A DNA stretch of 50,371 bases from Streptomyces abyssalis (GTDB taxonomy: Bacteria > Actinomycetota > Actinomycetes > Streptomycetales > Streptomycetaceae): assembly GCF_001751365.1 (NCBI RefSeq), contig NZ_LJGT01000038.1, positions 1 through 50,371 on the forward strand, read 5' to 3'. The notes below the pieces were generated by a model. The model searched no databases. It had not been told where the DNA came from and worked only from the letters and a program-made list of their open reading frames with translations. This document shows, in pieces, positions 35,033 to 43,249 of this stretch. The stretch's first letter is position 1, and every line of letters begins with the position of its first letter. Made by a program: the position numbers and the translations under genes.

Positions 35033-35979
35033 CCGCAGCCCACGACCCTGATCACGACCCCGATCACGAGCCTGATCACGCGCCTGACGACCGCCAGGAC
35101 GCACTCATGGGCGCGGCCGACATCCGCGAGCTCGCCGGTGCCCTGGGCGTGCGGCCCACGAAGCAGCGCGGGCAGAACTTCGTCATCGACGCCAACACGG
35201 TCCGCAGGATCGTGCGCACGGCGGACATCCACTCCGACGACGTCGTGCTGGAGATCGGGCCCGGCCTCGGATCGCTCACGCTCGCGCTCCTCCAGACCGC
35301 GGAACGCGTCGTCGCCGTCGAGCTGGACGACGTGCTGGCGGCCGGCCTCCCGGCCACGGTCGAGGCCCGGCTGCCGCACCGCGCCGGGCGCTTCGAGCTC
35401 GTGCACGCGGACGCGATGCACGTGACGCGGCTGCCGGGGCCGCCGCCGACCGCGCTCGTGGCCAACCTCCCCTACAACGTGGCCGTTCCGGTGCTGCTGC
35501 AGATGCTGGCGGCCTTCCCGACGCTGCGGCACGGCCTGGTCATGGTGCAGTCGGAGGTCGCCGACCGCCTCGCGGCGCCGCCCGGTTCGAGGGTGTACGG
35601 CGTGCCGTCGGTCAAGGCGTCCTGGTACTGCGAGGTGAAGCGGGCGGGCGCGATCGGGCGCAGCGTCTTCTGGCCCGCGCCGAACGTGGACTCCGGTCTG
35701 GTCTCGTTCGTACGCCGTGATCCCCCGCGCACCGCTGCCACACGTGACGAGGTCTTCGCCGTCGTGGACGCGGCGTTCGCGCAGCGCCGCAAGACCCTCC
35801 GTTCGGCGCTCGCCCGGTGGGCGGGTTCCGCGTCGGCGGCCGAGGATGCCCTGACGGGTGCGGGCGTCTCGCCGCGTGCGCGCGGAGAGCAGCTGACGGT
35901 CGGGGAGTTCGCCGCGATCGCCGAGTACGGGGCGAAGCACATGGACGTACTCAGGAACGCGGGGCAGCGTGAGAGGTGA
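35029..35979 (+). CDS. rsmA: 16S rRNA dimethyladenosine transferase
   Basis: KsgA/RsmA methyltransferase that dimethylates A1518 and A1519 in 16S rRNA late in 30S assembly; 316 aa from GTG 35029, which overlaps the rpfB stop. Seen: [12 protein letters not shown] motif [33 protein letters not shown], the catalytic [11 protein letters not shown], and [19 protein letters not shown]. The final R/K-rich region has [12 protein letters not shown]. An ATG at 35107 with AGGA upstream is a plausible alternative start, giving 290 aa and removing the HxPD repeat tail. Coupled arrangement rpfB-rsmA-ispE is conserved in actinobacteria. Confidence 0.95.
   Translation: MTAAHDPDHDPDHEPDHAPDDRQDALMGAADIRELAGALGVRPTKQRGQNFVIDANTVRRIVRTADIHSDDVVLEIGPGLGSLTLALLQTAERVVAVELDDVLAAGLPATVEARLPHRAGRFELVHADAMHVTRLPGPPPTALVANLPYNVAVPVLLQMLAAFPTLRHGLVMVQSEVADRLAAPPGSRVYGVPSVKASWYCEVKRAGAIGRSVFWPAPNVDSGLVSFVRRDPPRTAATRDEVFAVVDAAFAQRRKTLRSALARWAGSASAAEDALTGAGVSPRARGEQLTVGEFAAIAEYGAKHMDVLRNAGQRER
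35041..35088. repeat. 12-bp tandem repeat at the rsmA 5' end
   Basis: Four contiguous 12-base units, CACGACCCTGAT and variants, encode four HxPD tetrapeptides ([16 protein letters not shown]) before the conserved RsmA fold. If GTG 35029 is the start, the enzyme carries a His/Asp-rich tail. Confidence 0.85.
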
Positions 35980-35983
35980 GCAG

Positions 35984-36934
35984 GTGACCACAGGTACGGG
36001 CGGCGTGACCGCGCGGGTGCCCGCGAAGGTCAACGTCCAGCTGGCGGTGGGCGGTCGGCGTCCGGACGGCTTCCACGGCCTGGCCAACGTCTTCCTCGCC
36101 GTCGGCCTCCATGACGAGGTCACCGCGAGCCCGGCGAGCCCGGCCGACGGCGGCCAGGGCCCCCAGCTCACGGTCTCGGGCCCGGACGCCCGGCACGTAC
36201 CGCTGGACGGGAGCAACCTGGCGGCGCGCGCCGCGCGGCTGCTCGCCGAACGGCACGGGCGCGAGCCGCACGTGCGGCTGCACATCGCCAAGGACATCCC
36301 CGTCGCGGGCGGCATGGCGGGCGGCAGCGCCGACGCGGCGGGTGCGCTGCTGGCGTGCGACGCGCTGTGGGAGACCCGCACGTCTCCGGACGAACTGCGC
36401 GCTCTCGGCGCGGAGTTGGGGTCCGACGTGCCGTTCGCCCTGGTGGGCGGGGCCGCGTTGGGGCAGGGACGTGGCGAGCTGCTGACGCCGCTGGAGACGG
36501 GCGGCACATTCCACTGGGTGTTCGCGGTCGCGGACGGCGGCCTGTCCACACCAGCCGTATACCGCGAGTGCGACAGGCTGCGTGAGGCCGCCGGCACGGG
36601 CGCGGACGCCGACTCCGTACCGGAGCCCCGGCCTTCGCAGGACCTGCTCGACGCGCTGCGCACGGGCGACGCGGCGGCGCTGGCGGCGGCGATGGCCAAC
36701 GACCTTCAGGCGGCGGCCGTTTCGCTGCGCCCGTCGCTCACGGACACCCTCAAGACCGGCACCGCGGCCGGCGCCCTCGCCGCGCTGGTCTCCGGCTCCG
36801 GCCCGACGTGCGCGTTCCTGGCCCGGGACTCCGGCTCGGCGTCCGTGATCGCCGCCGCGCTGGAGGATTCGGGGCACTGCCGTGCCGCACGCGTCACCAC
36901 CGCACCGGCTTCCGGAGCGACGCTGGTCGAGTAG
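35984..36934 (+). CDS. ispE: 4-diphosphocytidyl-2-C-methyl-D-erythritol kinase
   Basis: GHMP kinase of the non-mevalonate (MEP) pathway, phosphorylating the 2-hydroxyl of CDP-methylerythritol; 316 aa. Seen: VTARVPAKVNVQLAVGG with the substrate Lys, GRRPDGFHGLANVFLAV, the glycine-rich ATP loop IPVAGGMAGGSADAAGALLA, ELGSDVPFALVGGAALG, and C-terminal LVSGSGPTCAFLA. GTG 35984 is preferred over GTG 35969, which lies within the rsmA end, because AGGTGAG precedes it. It follows rsmA by four bases, so both are cotranscribed. It feeds IPP/DMAPP used by prenyl chain elongation. Confidence 0.95.
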   Translation: MTTGTGGVTARVPAKVNVQLAVGGRRPDGFHGLANVFLAVGLHDEVTASPASPADGGQGPQLTVSGPDARHVPLDGSNLAARAARLLAERHGREPHVRLHIAKDIPVAGGMAGGSADAAGALLACDALWETRTSPDELRALGAELGSDVPFALVGGAALGQGRGELLTPLETGGTFHWVFAVADGGLSTPAVYRECDRLREAAGTGADADSVPEPRPSQDLLDALRTGDAAALAAAMANDLQAAAVSLRPSLTDTLKTGTAAGALAALVSGSGPTCAFLARDSGSASVIAAALEDSGHCRAARVTTAPASGATLVE

Positions 36935-36935
36935 T

Positions 36936-36973
36936 GAGCCCGGGGGCCGGGGGCCCGCCCGGCCCGCGGGCTC
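36936..36973. terminator. Bidirectional hairpin between convergent genes
   Basis: GAGCCCG (36936-36942) is inverted at 36967-36973, with further G/C pairing inside. It fills the 50-base gap between the 3' ends of ispE and the binding-protein-fold gene, so it can terminate both. Confidence 0.6.
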
Positions 36974-36984
36974 CACTTCACACC

Positions 36985-38604
36985 TCAGTCGGTCCCGCTG
37001 GGGATCACACAGTTCTCCGGCTGTTCCCGGCCCTCCGGCCAGCCCAGGCCGACGAACTTCAGCTTGCCGCGGCCCTCCCGGCCCGGGTCCAGCTCGACCA
37101 CCGCGGCCGGCTTGTCGTACGCGTTGCCGCCGCTGGTCAGGCAGATCAGCCCGCTCGTGCCCCGCACCCGGTGCCGGGAGTGGAACAGCGACCACTGGCT
37201 GCCTACGTCCTCGCGGCCGGGCACCGCCTCCGCGCCGCCCTCCTGCGCGTGGTGCAGCGCCTTGCCGATGGTGACGAGGCCGTCGTGGACGAGCATCGTC
37301 CTGGAGTCCTCCAGGTTGGGGACGGAGCCGAGGTTCACGCCCTCGCTGCGCGTCGTCCCGATCAGCTTCTTCAGGGTCTCCAGGGCCGCTTCGGGCTCGG
37401 TGAGGTACTGGGGCAGCTCCTCCTCGGTGGGCTCGCGGTCGTGGTCCGCCTCCCACTTCTCCCTCCAGTCGGCCAGCTCCTCGCGCCAGGCGTCCGGATG
37501 AGCGGGGGCGGCGTACTGCACCGTCACCTTCGGCTCGCCGTCCTCGCCTCGCAGCTGCTCCCAGTCCTTCTCCGTCATGCTCTGCCGCAGCGACGCGGCG
37601 TCGGAGCCGGCGACGATGGTGTAGTGCCGCTTCGCGCAGTCCACTTGGGCGAGCTTGAGGGCGAAGATCCTCAAGTGCAGCGTGCGGCCCGCGAAGTAGA
37701 CGGTCTCGGCGCCGGAGTCGCAGATGTTGTTGGCCGTCTGGGTGAACTGGTTGCCGGTCGAGCCGGGTTCGTCGATCGCCGGGGACTCGAAGGGCATCGC
37801 GGCGGGACCGGACGGGCCCTGCTCCTCGATCCCGCTGAACGCCTTCGCCAGCGACTCGTTGTAGCCGTCGCCGCGCCGGTCGTAGACCAGCACCGTCTTG
37901 CGGTCCTCCCGGCCGCGTTCGCCGTTGAAGTTGGCCAGTGCCTGTGCCGCGTCGTGATTGGTGGCGATGACGCGGGCCAGGCCGGGGAACCTCGGCTTCG
38001 CCGTCCCGTCCGTACTGTCCACGTTCGCGATCCGGTCCCCGCTGATCCGGGAGGCGAGCACGGGGACCTTGTGCTCGGTGAGCCGCTTGACCGCCGCCTC
38101 GGTGTCGTCGAGGCTCAGGTTGAAGCCGGTGACGGCGCGCAGCCGGTCCTCGGACGAGTCGGCCATCCGCAGCAGGGTGTCCACGACCTTGTCCTGGTGG
38201 CCGTAGGCACGCCCGGGGTTGGCGAGCACCAGCCGGATCTTCGGCGGCTCCCCCTCGCCCTCGTTGGCCTGCAACTGCCCCAGATACGCGCCCTGGAGGT
38301 CGCTGCGCATCTGCCGGCGCAGGGACGGCTTGTCCGACTGGAGCGGCAGCATCACCGCCACCGTGACGTGCGGCTCGTCGTCGATCTTCTTGTTCTGGCG
38401 TGCGATGGCCCTGGCGACGTCCCGTATCTCGGGCGTCCCGAAGTCGTAGCCGTCGCCGTTGACGCCGACGCATTCGCCGTCGACCCGCTCGATCCCGTCG
38501 ACGCAGGTGTCGGGCTTCTGGAGGAAGTACAGCAGGAGCAGGCCGCACGCCGTGACCGTCCCCACGGCCAGCAGCGCGTAGAGGATCTTCTTCCACCTGG
38601 GCAT
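36985..38604 (-). CDS. Membrane-anchored periplasmic-binding-fold protein
   Basis: 539 aa. An uncleaved-looking anchor (ILYALLAVGTVTACGLLLLYF, about residues 7-27) is followed by a type I periplasmic-binding-like domain. It has HVTVAVMLPLQ (beta1), the AYLGQLQANEG region, DRLRAVTGFNLSLDD, ARVIATNHDAAQALANF, KTVLVYDRRGDGYNESLAKAFSG, NICDSGAETVYFAG, and a C-terminal half with MLVHDGLVTIGKAL. This resembles the Leu/branched-chain amino acid-binding fold. No ABC permease or ATPase gene is nearby, so it is probably a sensor, not a transporter subunit. It starts five bases after the upstream degenerate P-loop gene ends, so they form an operon. Confidence 0.8.
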   Translation of the reverse strand: MPRWKKILYALLAVGTVTACGLLLLYFLQKPDTCVDGIERVDGECVGVNGDGYDFGTPEIRDVARAIARQNKKIDDEPHVTVAVMLPLQSDKPSLRRQMRSDLQGAYLGQLQANEGEGEPPKIRLVLANPGRAYGHQDKVVDTLLRMADSSEDRLRAVTGFNLSLDDTEAAVKRLTEHKVPVLASRISGDRIANVDSTDGTAKPRFPGLARVIATNHDAAQALANFNGERGREDRKTVLVYDRRGDGYNESLAKAFSGIEEQGPSGPAAMPFESPAIDEPGSTGNQFTQTANNICDSGAETVYFAGRTLHLRIFALKLAQVDCAKRHYTIVAGSDAASLRQSMTEKDWEQLRGEDGEPKVTVQYAAPAHPDAWREELADWREKWEADHDREPTEEELPQYLTEPEAALETLKKLIGTTRSEGVNLGSVPNLEDSRTMLVHDGLVTIGKALHHAQEGGAEAVPGREDVGSQWSLFHSRHRVRGTSGLICLTSGGNAYDKPAAVVELDPGREGRGKLKFVGLGWPEGREQPENCVIPSGTD

Positions 38605-38609
38605 CCCCG

Positions 38610-40847
38610 CTACCTCCTTCGCCCGAGCTGTTCGGTGCAGGTGCAGCGCCGTAACGGCTGGTCGTTCGCGGCCAGTTCACGCCATTCGGTCGCCGTCTTG
38701 CTGAGCTTCCCGGCCCCGGGAAAGTCCATGATCGACAACAGCTCCAGCAGCCTGGCGAGCGTGCGGGCCGTCTCCCGTCCGGTCGGTCTGGTCCGTTCCT
38801 CGCACAGCCACACCGCGTGCAGCAGCTGGTCGACGGTGCGCTGCAGCGCCGGTCCGTCCTCCACCGCGACCAGGCCCTGTGCGCGCTCACGGCGGCCGTC
38901 CACGTCGCCCGGGTACGGCGCCTGCGCGATGTCCAGCAGCTCCGCGCACCACTCCCCGGGACGTCCCGGCAGCGTGCCCGCGAGATGACTGACGACGTCG
39001 TCCGCGCCGCCGGAGACCAGGTGATGGTTCATCCGGTGCGTCGTGACCGAGCGGAACGCGCGGTCGTCCGGGGCCTGTTGGTCCGGCGCCCCTCCGCCCG
39101 CCCCGTCATCCGTCCTGCTCCCGGCCCCCTCGTCCGCCGCCGCGCGTTCCGCGTAGTGGTCCCGCAGCAGGTGGTGGTCGGCGTGCCAGGCGGCGCCGCC
39201 GGGGCGCAGCCCGTACAGCCGGTGCACCAGCATCTGACGCAGCCCAAAGTCCGCGATGAAGTGCCGCTCGCAGCTGGGCCATCCGGTGTCGGTGAGCAGC
39301 GTCGAGACGTTGTGCGCCGTCAGGCGGTGCACCTGGCCCGACTGGTGATGGCGGAGCAGTACGTCGGCGCACTCCTCGTCGTGCGCCACCGACAGGTGGG
39401 TGAGCAAGTCCAGCCACTGGGCACGGTGTTCGTCCGGCAGCCCCACCGGCAACTGGTCCAGGACCAGCTCCTGGAGCAGCACCTGAGCCACCGGCCGCTC
39501 GGGGGCGCCGTCGCCGGGAAGCCGCAGCGGAGCGTCCAGTACGTCCCGGTCGTTGGCGCCGGCGGGCATCCGGAAGGAGGCCGCCGCCGCGGCCAGCCGC
39601 ATCACCGTGTGCGGCCGCCCGCCGCTCAGCCGCGCGACGGCGCCGTCGACGCGGCGGCGGTTGGCGCCGCCCTCGGGCTCCGCCCGCGTCTGCCTGCGCT
39701 CGGTCTCCCGGCGGATCTGGTCCCCGGTGAGCAGAGGCATCCGCAGCAGCAGCACGCCGTCGGCGAGCGGCACCTGGTCCGACCCCTCGCCGGTACGACG
39801 GGACCACGCCGGCGCCTTGCCGTCGGCGGGCCGGAACACGGCCGGGGGCGACGCGTCCCCGGGCGGCAGACCGGCGTGCAGGAAGGCGCCGCCGTCGGGC
39901 CTGCGCGCCGTGCCGACGATCACCACGCGGTCGCGCTGCCCGCCCCGCCGGTCGGTGAGCACGGCGCGCAGCAGCCCCTCCCCCAGCGGCGACTCGGCGT
40001 GGTCGAGCAGCAGGCCCGGACGGCCGACCCGGCGCAGCCAGCCGGACGCCGACGCGTACGCCGCCTCCAAGTCCTCGCGCAGCGCCCGGAAGAGGAAGCC
40101 CTCCGCGACCTCCCGCGCCTCGTCGCCGGCCTGGAAGTCGTCGGCGAGATTGCTCAACCCGTGCCTGGGCTGGCCCGCGGCGCCGGGATAGGCGCCGTAG
40201 ATCCGCTGCAGTTCCACCCTGCCCCGGGGCGCCAGGCGATCGAAGAGGGCGTCCAGCAGGGCGGTGCTCGCTGCCGCCGGATACTGGCCGAGCCCGTCCG
40301 CGACCAGGGCGGTCAGCAGGTTCCGTACGGTGCCGTGGAGCACGCCCGTCCAGAAGTCGCCCGCCGCCAGGCCGCGCAGGCGCTGCCGCTGGGGCAGCTC
40401 CCCGTACCGTTCGACCTCCGCCGCGACCGCCGCGGAGGTGCCGTCCGCGACGCCGGACGCGATCACCGCGAGGCCCGCGAAGAGCCTGGGGAAGGCGAAC
40501 GAGCCGCCCGTCCCCTGCCAGCTGCTCAGCCGCCGGGCGACCTCGGCGAGGGCCTCGGTGGCGGCCGAGCGTGCGCCGGGCTCCGCAGCGGCACGGACCT
40601 CGAACACCGGTGAGGCGCAGTCCAGATGGATCACCGGCACCTTGGCGGCGAAACCGTCCCGCACCTCGCGCAGCAGGCGCCCCTTGTGCATTCCGGGGCC
40701 GCCGGTGAGCAGCACCACGGGGAGGTCGGGGCCGTACGTCAGGTCCCGTTCGGCGCCGGAAGGCGACCGGCCCAGCAGGTGCGCGAAGAAGCCGTCCTGC
40801 TCCAGCAGCTTCTCGTACCCGAGGTCTTCGCGCACGGACTCCCCCAT
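38610..40847 (-). CDS. Large protein with degenerate P-loop, unknown function
   Basis: 745 aa, no recognised family. The N-terminal segment reads PVVLLTGGPGMHKGRLLREV, a P-loop-like strand-loop-helix in which the usual GKT/S is replaced by HKG. A possible Walker B, PGLLLDHAESPLG, follows at about residue 283, with VVIVGTARRPDGG after it, reminiscent of STAND/AAA NTPases that lost nucleotide chemistry. A short hydrophobic stretch (FPRLFAGLAVIASGVA) may be buried. The C-terminal half is helical with many His and Trp and a Gly/Ala/Asp-rich linker. It precedes the binding-fold gene by five bases, so the two products probably act together. ATG 40847. Confidence 0.7.
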   Translation of the reverse strand: MGESVREDLGYEKLLEQDGFFAHLLGRSPSGAERDLTYGPDLPVVLLTGGPGMHKGRLLREVRDGFAAKVPVIHLDCASPVFEVRAAAEPGARSAATEALAEVARRLSSWQGTGGSFAFPRLFAGLAVIASGVADGTSAAVAAEVERYGELPQRQRLRGLAAGDFWTGVLHGTVRNLLTALVADGLGQYPAAASTALLDALFDRLAPRGRVELQRIYGAYPGAAGQPRHGLSNLADDFQAGDEAREVAEGFLFRALREDLEAAYASASGWLRRVGRPGLLLDHAESPLGEGLLRAVLTDRRGGQRDRVVIVGTARRPDGGAFLHAGLPPGDASPPAVFRPADGKAPAWSRRTGEGSDQVPLADGVLLLRMPLLTGDQIRRETERRQTRAEPEGGANRRRVDGAVARLSGGRPHTVMRLAAAAASFRMPAGANDRDVLDAPLRLPGDGAPERPVAQVLLQELVLDQLPVGLPDEHRAQWLDLLTHLSVAHDEECADVLLRHHQSGQVHRLTAHNVSTLLTDTGWPSCERHFIADFGLRQMLVHRLYGLRPGGAAWHADHHLLRDHYAERAAADEGAGSRTDDGAGGGAPDQQAPDDRAFRSVTTHRMNHHLVSGGADDVVSHLAGTLPGRPGEWCAELLDIAQAPYPGDVDGRRERAQGLVAVEDGPALQRTVDQLLHAVWLCEERTRPTGRETARTLARLLELLSIMDFPGAGKLSKTATEWRELAANDQPLRRCTCTEQLGRRR

Positions 40848-40925
40848 GGAGTGCTCCCCAGCCCGGCGCAGGCTGCCCGGGATCGGTCAACTGTGACCGG
40901 TGTGCCACGCAACGTTAGCGGAACA

Positions 40926-40952
40926 CGCATTTGTTCATCGAGAGCAAATGCG
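40926..40952. promoter_or_regulatory. 8-bp inverted repeat upstream of P-loop gene
   Basis: CGCATTTG (40926-40933) is inverted as CAAATGCG (40945-40952) around eleven bases. It lies in an A+T-richer gap, 79 bases upstream of the P-loop gene start and 27 bases past the SDR stop. It could be an operator for the former or a terminator for the latter. Confidence 0.45.
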
Positions 40953-40979
40953 GCCGAACAAAGGGGAGTTGACAGAGTG

Positions 40980-41804
40980 TCAGTGAGTCACGGGAGGGGA
41001 CGGCGGGCCCTGGCCCGGGTCTTCGGGAACGCTCATGGCCTGCTGGAAGCCGGAGTTGACCGCGGTGATGCCGCCGTCGACAGGAAGCGTGACGCCCGTG
41101 ATCCACTCCGCGTCGGCGGACGCCAGGAAGGCGACGGCCGCGGCGATGTCACCGGGGCGTCCGACCCTGCCCAACGGGTAGAGGGCGGCGGCACGTTCGA
41201 GGGCCGCGTCCCGCCCGGCCCACGCCTCGGTGCGCACCGTGCCGGGGGCGACGAGGTTGACGCGTACGCCGCGCGGTCCGCCGTCGCCCGCGAGGGTACG
41301 GGTCAGGGAGGCGAGAGCGGCCTTGGCGGCGCTGTAGGCGTGGTTGCCGAAGTCCTGAATGCCGTTGACCGAGCCGACGTTGACGATCGCGCCGCGTCCG
41401 CCCGCCGCCGCCAGGTGCGGCATCGCGGCGCGTGCGCAGCGGAAGGCGCCGGAGAGGGTGGTGTCCAGATCGCCGTCCCAGACCGAGTCCGGCTCGTCCT
41501 CCAGGAGTTCGGCGTCCGGGGAGCAGCGGTAGGCGTTGTTGACCAGTACGTCGAGGCGGCCGAAGTGGCCCACGGCCTGTGACACGGCCGCCTCGACGGC
41601 CTGCCTGTCGCGCACGTCGCAGGCGGCGGCGAGGGCTTCGCCGCCGCCCGCACGGATCGCCTCCGCCGTACGCTCGGCCCGCTCACGGTCCAGGTCGGTC
41701 ACCGTCACCCCCGCGCCCTCGGACGCCAGTCGGCGGGAGACGGCCGCGCCGATCCCCTGCCCGGCGCCGGTGACCAGCGCCGCGTAACCCTCGAACCGAC
41801 CCAT
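40980..41804 (-). CDS. SDR-family oxidoreductase (FabG-like)
   Basis: Classical short-chain dehydrogenase, 274 aa. Seen: TGAGQGIG cofactor loop (about residue 13), TDLDRE (Asp at the end of beta-2, suggesting NAD preference), VNNAYR, catalytic Ser in NVGSVNG, YSAAK with catalytic Tyr and Lys, and C-terminal WITGVTLPVDGG. The family includes 3-oxoacyl reductases and many alcohol dehydrogenases; the substrate is not evident. Twelve bases separate its start from the DUF397 stop, so it may be transcribed with the XRE-DUF397 pair. The C-terminal 20 residues (Gln/Pro/Ser-rich) are outside the fold. Confidence 0.87.
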   Translation of the reverse strand: MGRFEGYAALVTGAGQGIGAAVSRRLASEGAGVTVTDLDRERAERTAEAIRAGGGEALAAACDVRDRQAVEAAVSQAVGHFGRLDVLVNNAYRCSPDAELLEDEPDSVWDGDLDTTLSGAFRCARAAMPHLAAAGGRGAIVNVGSVNGIQDFGNHAYSAAKAALASLTRTLAGDGGPRGVRVNLVAPGTVRTEAWAGRDAALERAAALYPLGRVGRPGDIAAAVAFLASADAEWITGVTLPVDGGITAVNSGFQQAMSVPEDPGQGPPSPPVTH

Positions 41805-41816
41805 GGAGTACGGGAG

Positions 41817-42059
41817 TTACGCCTGAGCGGCGTGGGAGACGAAGGCGGACCAGGCGCCGGGGGCGACGGCGAGCTGTGGGCCTTCCTTGTCCTTGGAGTC
41901 CCTGACGTGGACGGTGCCGGGGCAGGCGGCGACCTCGACGCAGCTGTCGCCTTCGGTGCCGCTGTAGCTGGACTTGCTCCAGGAGAGGGCGACTTCGACG
42001 CAGTCGTCGCCCGAAGGGCTGCTGTAGCTCGACTTGAACCATGCCAGTCCGGTGGTCAT
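41817..42059 (-). CDS. DUF397 protein with duplicated core
   Basis: 80 aa. It holds two consecutive copies of the DUF397 half-motif: WFKSSYSSPSGDDCVEVA (residues 7-24) and WSKSSYSGTEGDSCVEVA (27-44), then VHVRDSKDKEGPQLAVAPGAW. Single-copy DUF397 proteins are about 60-70 aa, so this one has duplicated its first half. ATG 42059 overlaps the stop of the XRE gene (ATGA). In Streptomyces DUF397 proteins typically partner an adjacent XRE-DUF5753 regulator and modulate its DNA binding, as in whiJ-like loci. Confidence 0.92.
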   Translation of the reverse strand: MTTGLAWFKSSYSSPSGDDCVEVALSWSKSSYSGTEGDSCVEVAACPGTVHVRDSKDKEGPQLAVAPGAWSAFVSHAAQA

Positions 42060-42895
42060 AGCGCTCCTCGCATCCGCTGCAGCAGGCTCATGGATTCGGA
42101 GTGGGAGAGAGCCTGTGAGCGCATCTTGGCATACCGCATCTGCAGCACGCTGACCTCTTTCTGGTCGGAGATCAACCGTCCGTTCTCCTGCCCCTCGCTG
42201 TAGCCCAGCCAGCGGTGATACGGAGTCTCCAGGAGCCGTACGGGGCCGTGGAGGCAGGCGTGCTCCTGCGCGGTAGCGGGCACGATCTGGATCTCCACGT
42301 TGCGCAACCTGCCGCGCTCCAGCAGGTGTTCGAGCTGTTCCCGGGTGACCGCGACACCGCCGAGCCGCCGCATCAGAACGGCCTCCTCGATGATGAAGCT
42401 GAACGCCGAGTTGGGAAGCTCGTCCAGCAGCCGCTGCCGCTCCGCCCTCGCCGTGACCTGTGATTCGAGCTGGCTGTCCTCCAGCGGCGGCAGGCTGTTG
42501 TCGAAGACGGCACGCGCATACGTCTCCGTCTGCAGCAGCCCCGGCACCAGACGGCACTCGTACGTGCAGAGGTTGACCGCCTCCTTCTCCAGCCGTGCCC
42601 ATTCACGGAACCACGTCGCCAACCCCGGCTGCCGCCCGACGTGTTGAGCCGCAGCGCGCAGCACCCCGAAGGCGTTGAGGGCCTCTTCGGCCTTCTCGAC
42701 GAAGTCCGGCGGCGGCAGTCGGCGGCCCTGCTCGATCGAGGAGATCATCGGGTGCGAGTACTGCACCTCCTCGGCCAGCGCGTGCTGGGTGAACCCGGCC
42801 CGCTCCCGGAAGACCTTCACGACCGCGCCGAAGGACTTGAGGCTGTCCGACGTGTCCGGCTCGCTGACCCAAGACCTGCCCGCGCTGTGCGCCAT
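42056..42895 (-). CDS. XRE-family regulator with DUF5753 domain
   Basis: 279 aa. The helix-turn-helix lies at about residues 22-72 (KVFRERAGFTQHALAEEVQ, HPMISSIEQGRRLPPPDFV). It is followed by the DUF5753 helical domain that starts AAAQHVGRQPGLATWFREWARLE and runs to the C terminus (VPGLLQTETYARAVF, RQRLLDE, FIIEEAVL, NVEIQIVPATAQEHACLHGPV). This is the WhiJ-like class of Streptomyces regulators controlling development or antibiotic production. ATG 42895 has GGAGGGGG upstream. It is coupled to DUF397, and is divergent from the SSS-phosphatase genes. Confidence 0.93.
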   Translation of the reverse strand: MAHSAGRSWVSEPDTSDSLKSFGAVVKVFRERAGFTQHALAEEVQYSHPMISSIEQGRRLPPPDFVEKAEEALNAFGVLRAAAQHVGRQPGLATWFREWARLEKEAVNLCTYECRLVPGLLQTETYARAVFDNSLPPLEDSQLESQVTARAERQRLLDELPNSAFSFIIEEAVLMRRLGGVAVTREQLEHLLERGRLRNVEIQIVPATAQEHACLHGPVRLLETPYHRWLGYSEGQENGRLISDQKEVSVLQMRYAKMRSQALSHSESMSLLQRMRGAL

Positions 42896-43203
42896 TTCCG
42901 GCCCCCTCCGGTACCGCTGTACTGGCCTTCGCCCTGGCCTGTTCCCACTTGGAGATGCTCACAGAGAGTTAACGGATGTGTCCACCGGGTGGTGCTCGTA
43001 CGCAGGGGCCGCGTACCGGCTGCGGGACCGTCCGGCTCGCCCGCACGGGCGACGGGAGTGCTGCGAACGAGGTAGCCGCAGCGCTCCTGGCGGCCCTGGA
43101 CGAGGTAGCGGGCCTCCCGGCGCCGTGCTGGACTGAGCGAGGTGCTGTACAGGGCGCACCTGCGTGGTCGCAAGGCGTGACAGTGAGGATTCGGAGGCAG
43201 CGC
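42896..43203. other. Divergent spacer before the receptor tandem
   Basis: No gene seen. It contains the XRE ribosome-binding site, a GTTAAC, and the short dyad CCACC-G-GGTGG at 42982-42992. From 43166 it carries a 38-base stretch (GGTCGCAAGGC to GGAGGCAGC) that is repeated before the second receptor unit at 46953-46990, marking the start of the tandem duplication. Confidence 0.6.
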
Positions 43204-43245
43204 GTGGCCGGGTCGCGAGACGACGAGCAGCTCGCCGGGCGGTAA
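43204..43245 (+). pseudogene. Truncated small membrane-protein gene
   Basis: GTG 43204 opens a frame of 13 codons plus TAA. Its sequence VAGSRDDEQLAGR aligns with the first 13 residues of the 68-aa membrane protein at 46991 (VAESQDDEQLAGR), with the same GGAGG ribosome-binding site. The start-to-start distance to the receptor gene is 46 bases here against 211 at the second copy, so 165 bases have been lost. Both predicted membrane helices are gone. The remnant may still provide translational coupling to the receptor gene four bases downstream. Confidence 0.85.
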
Positions 43246-43249
43246 GGCC

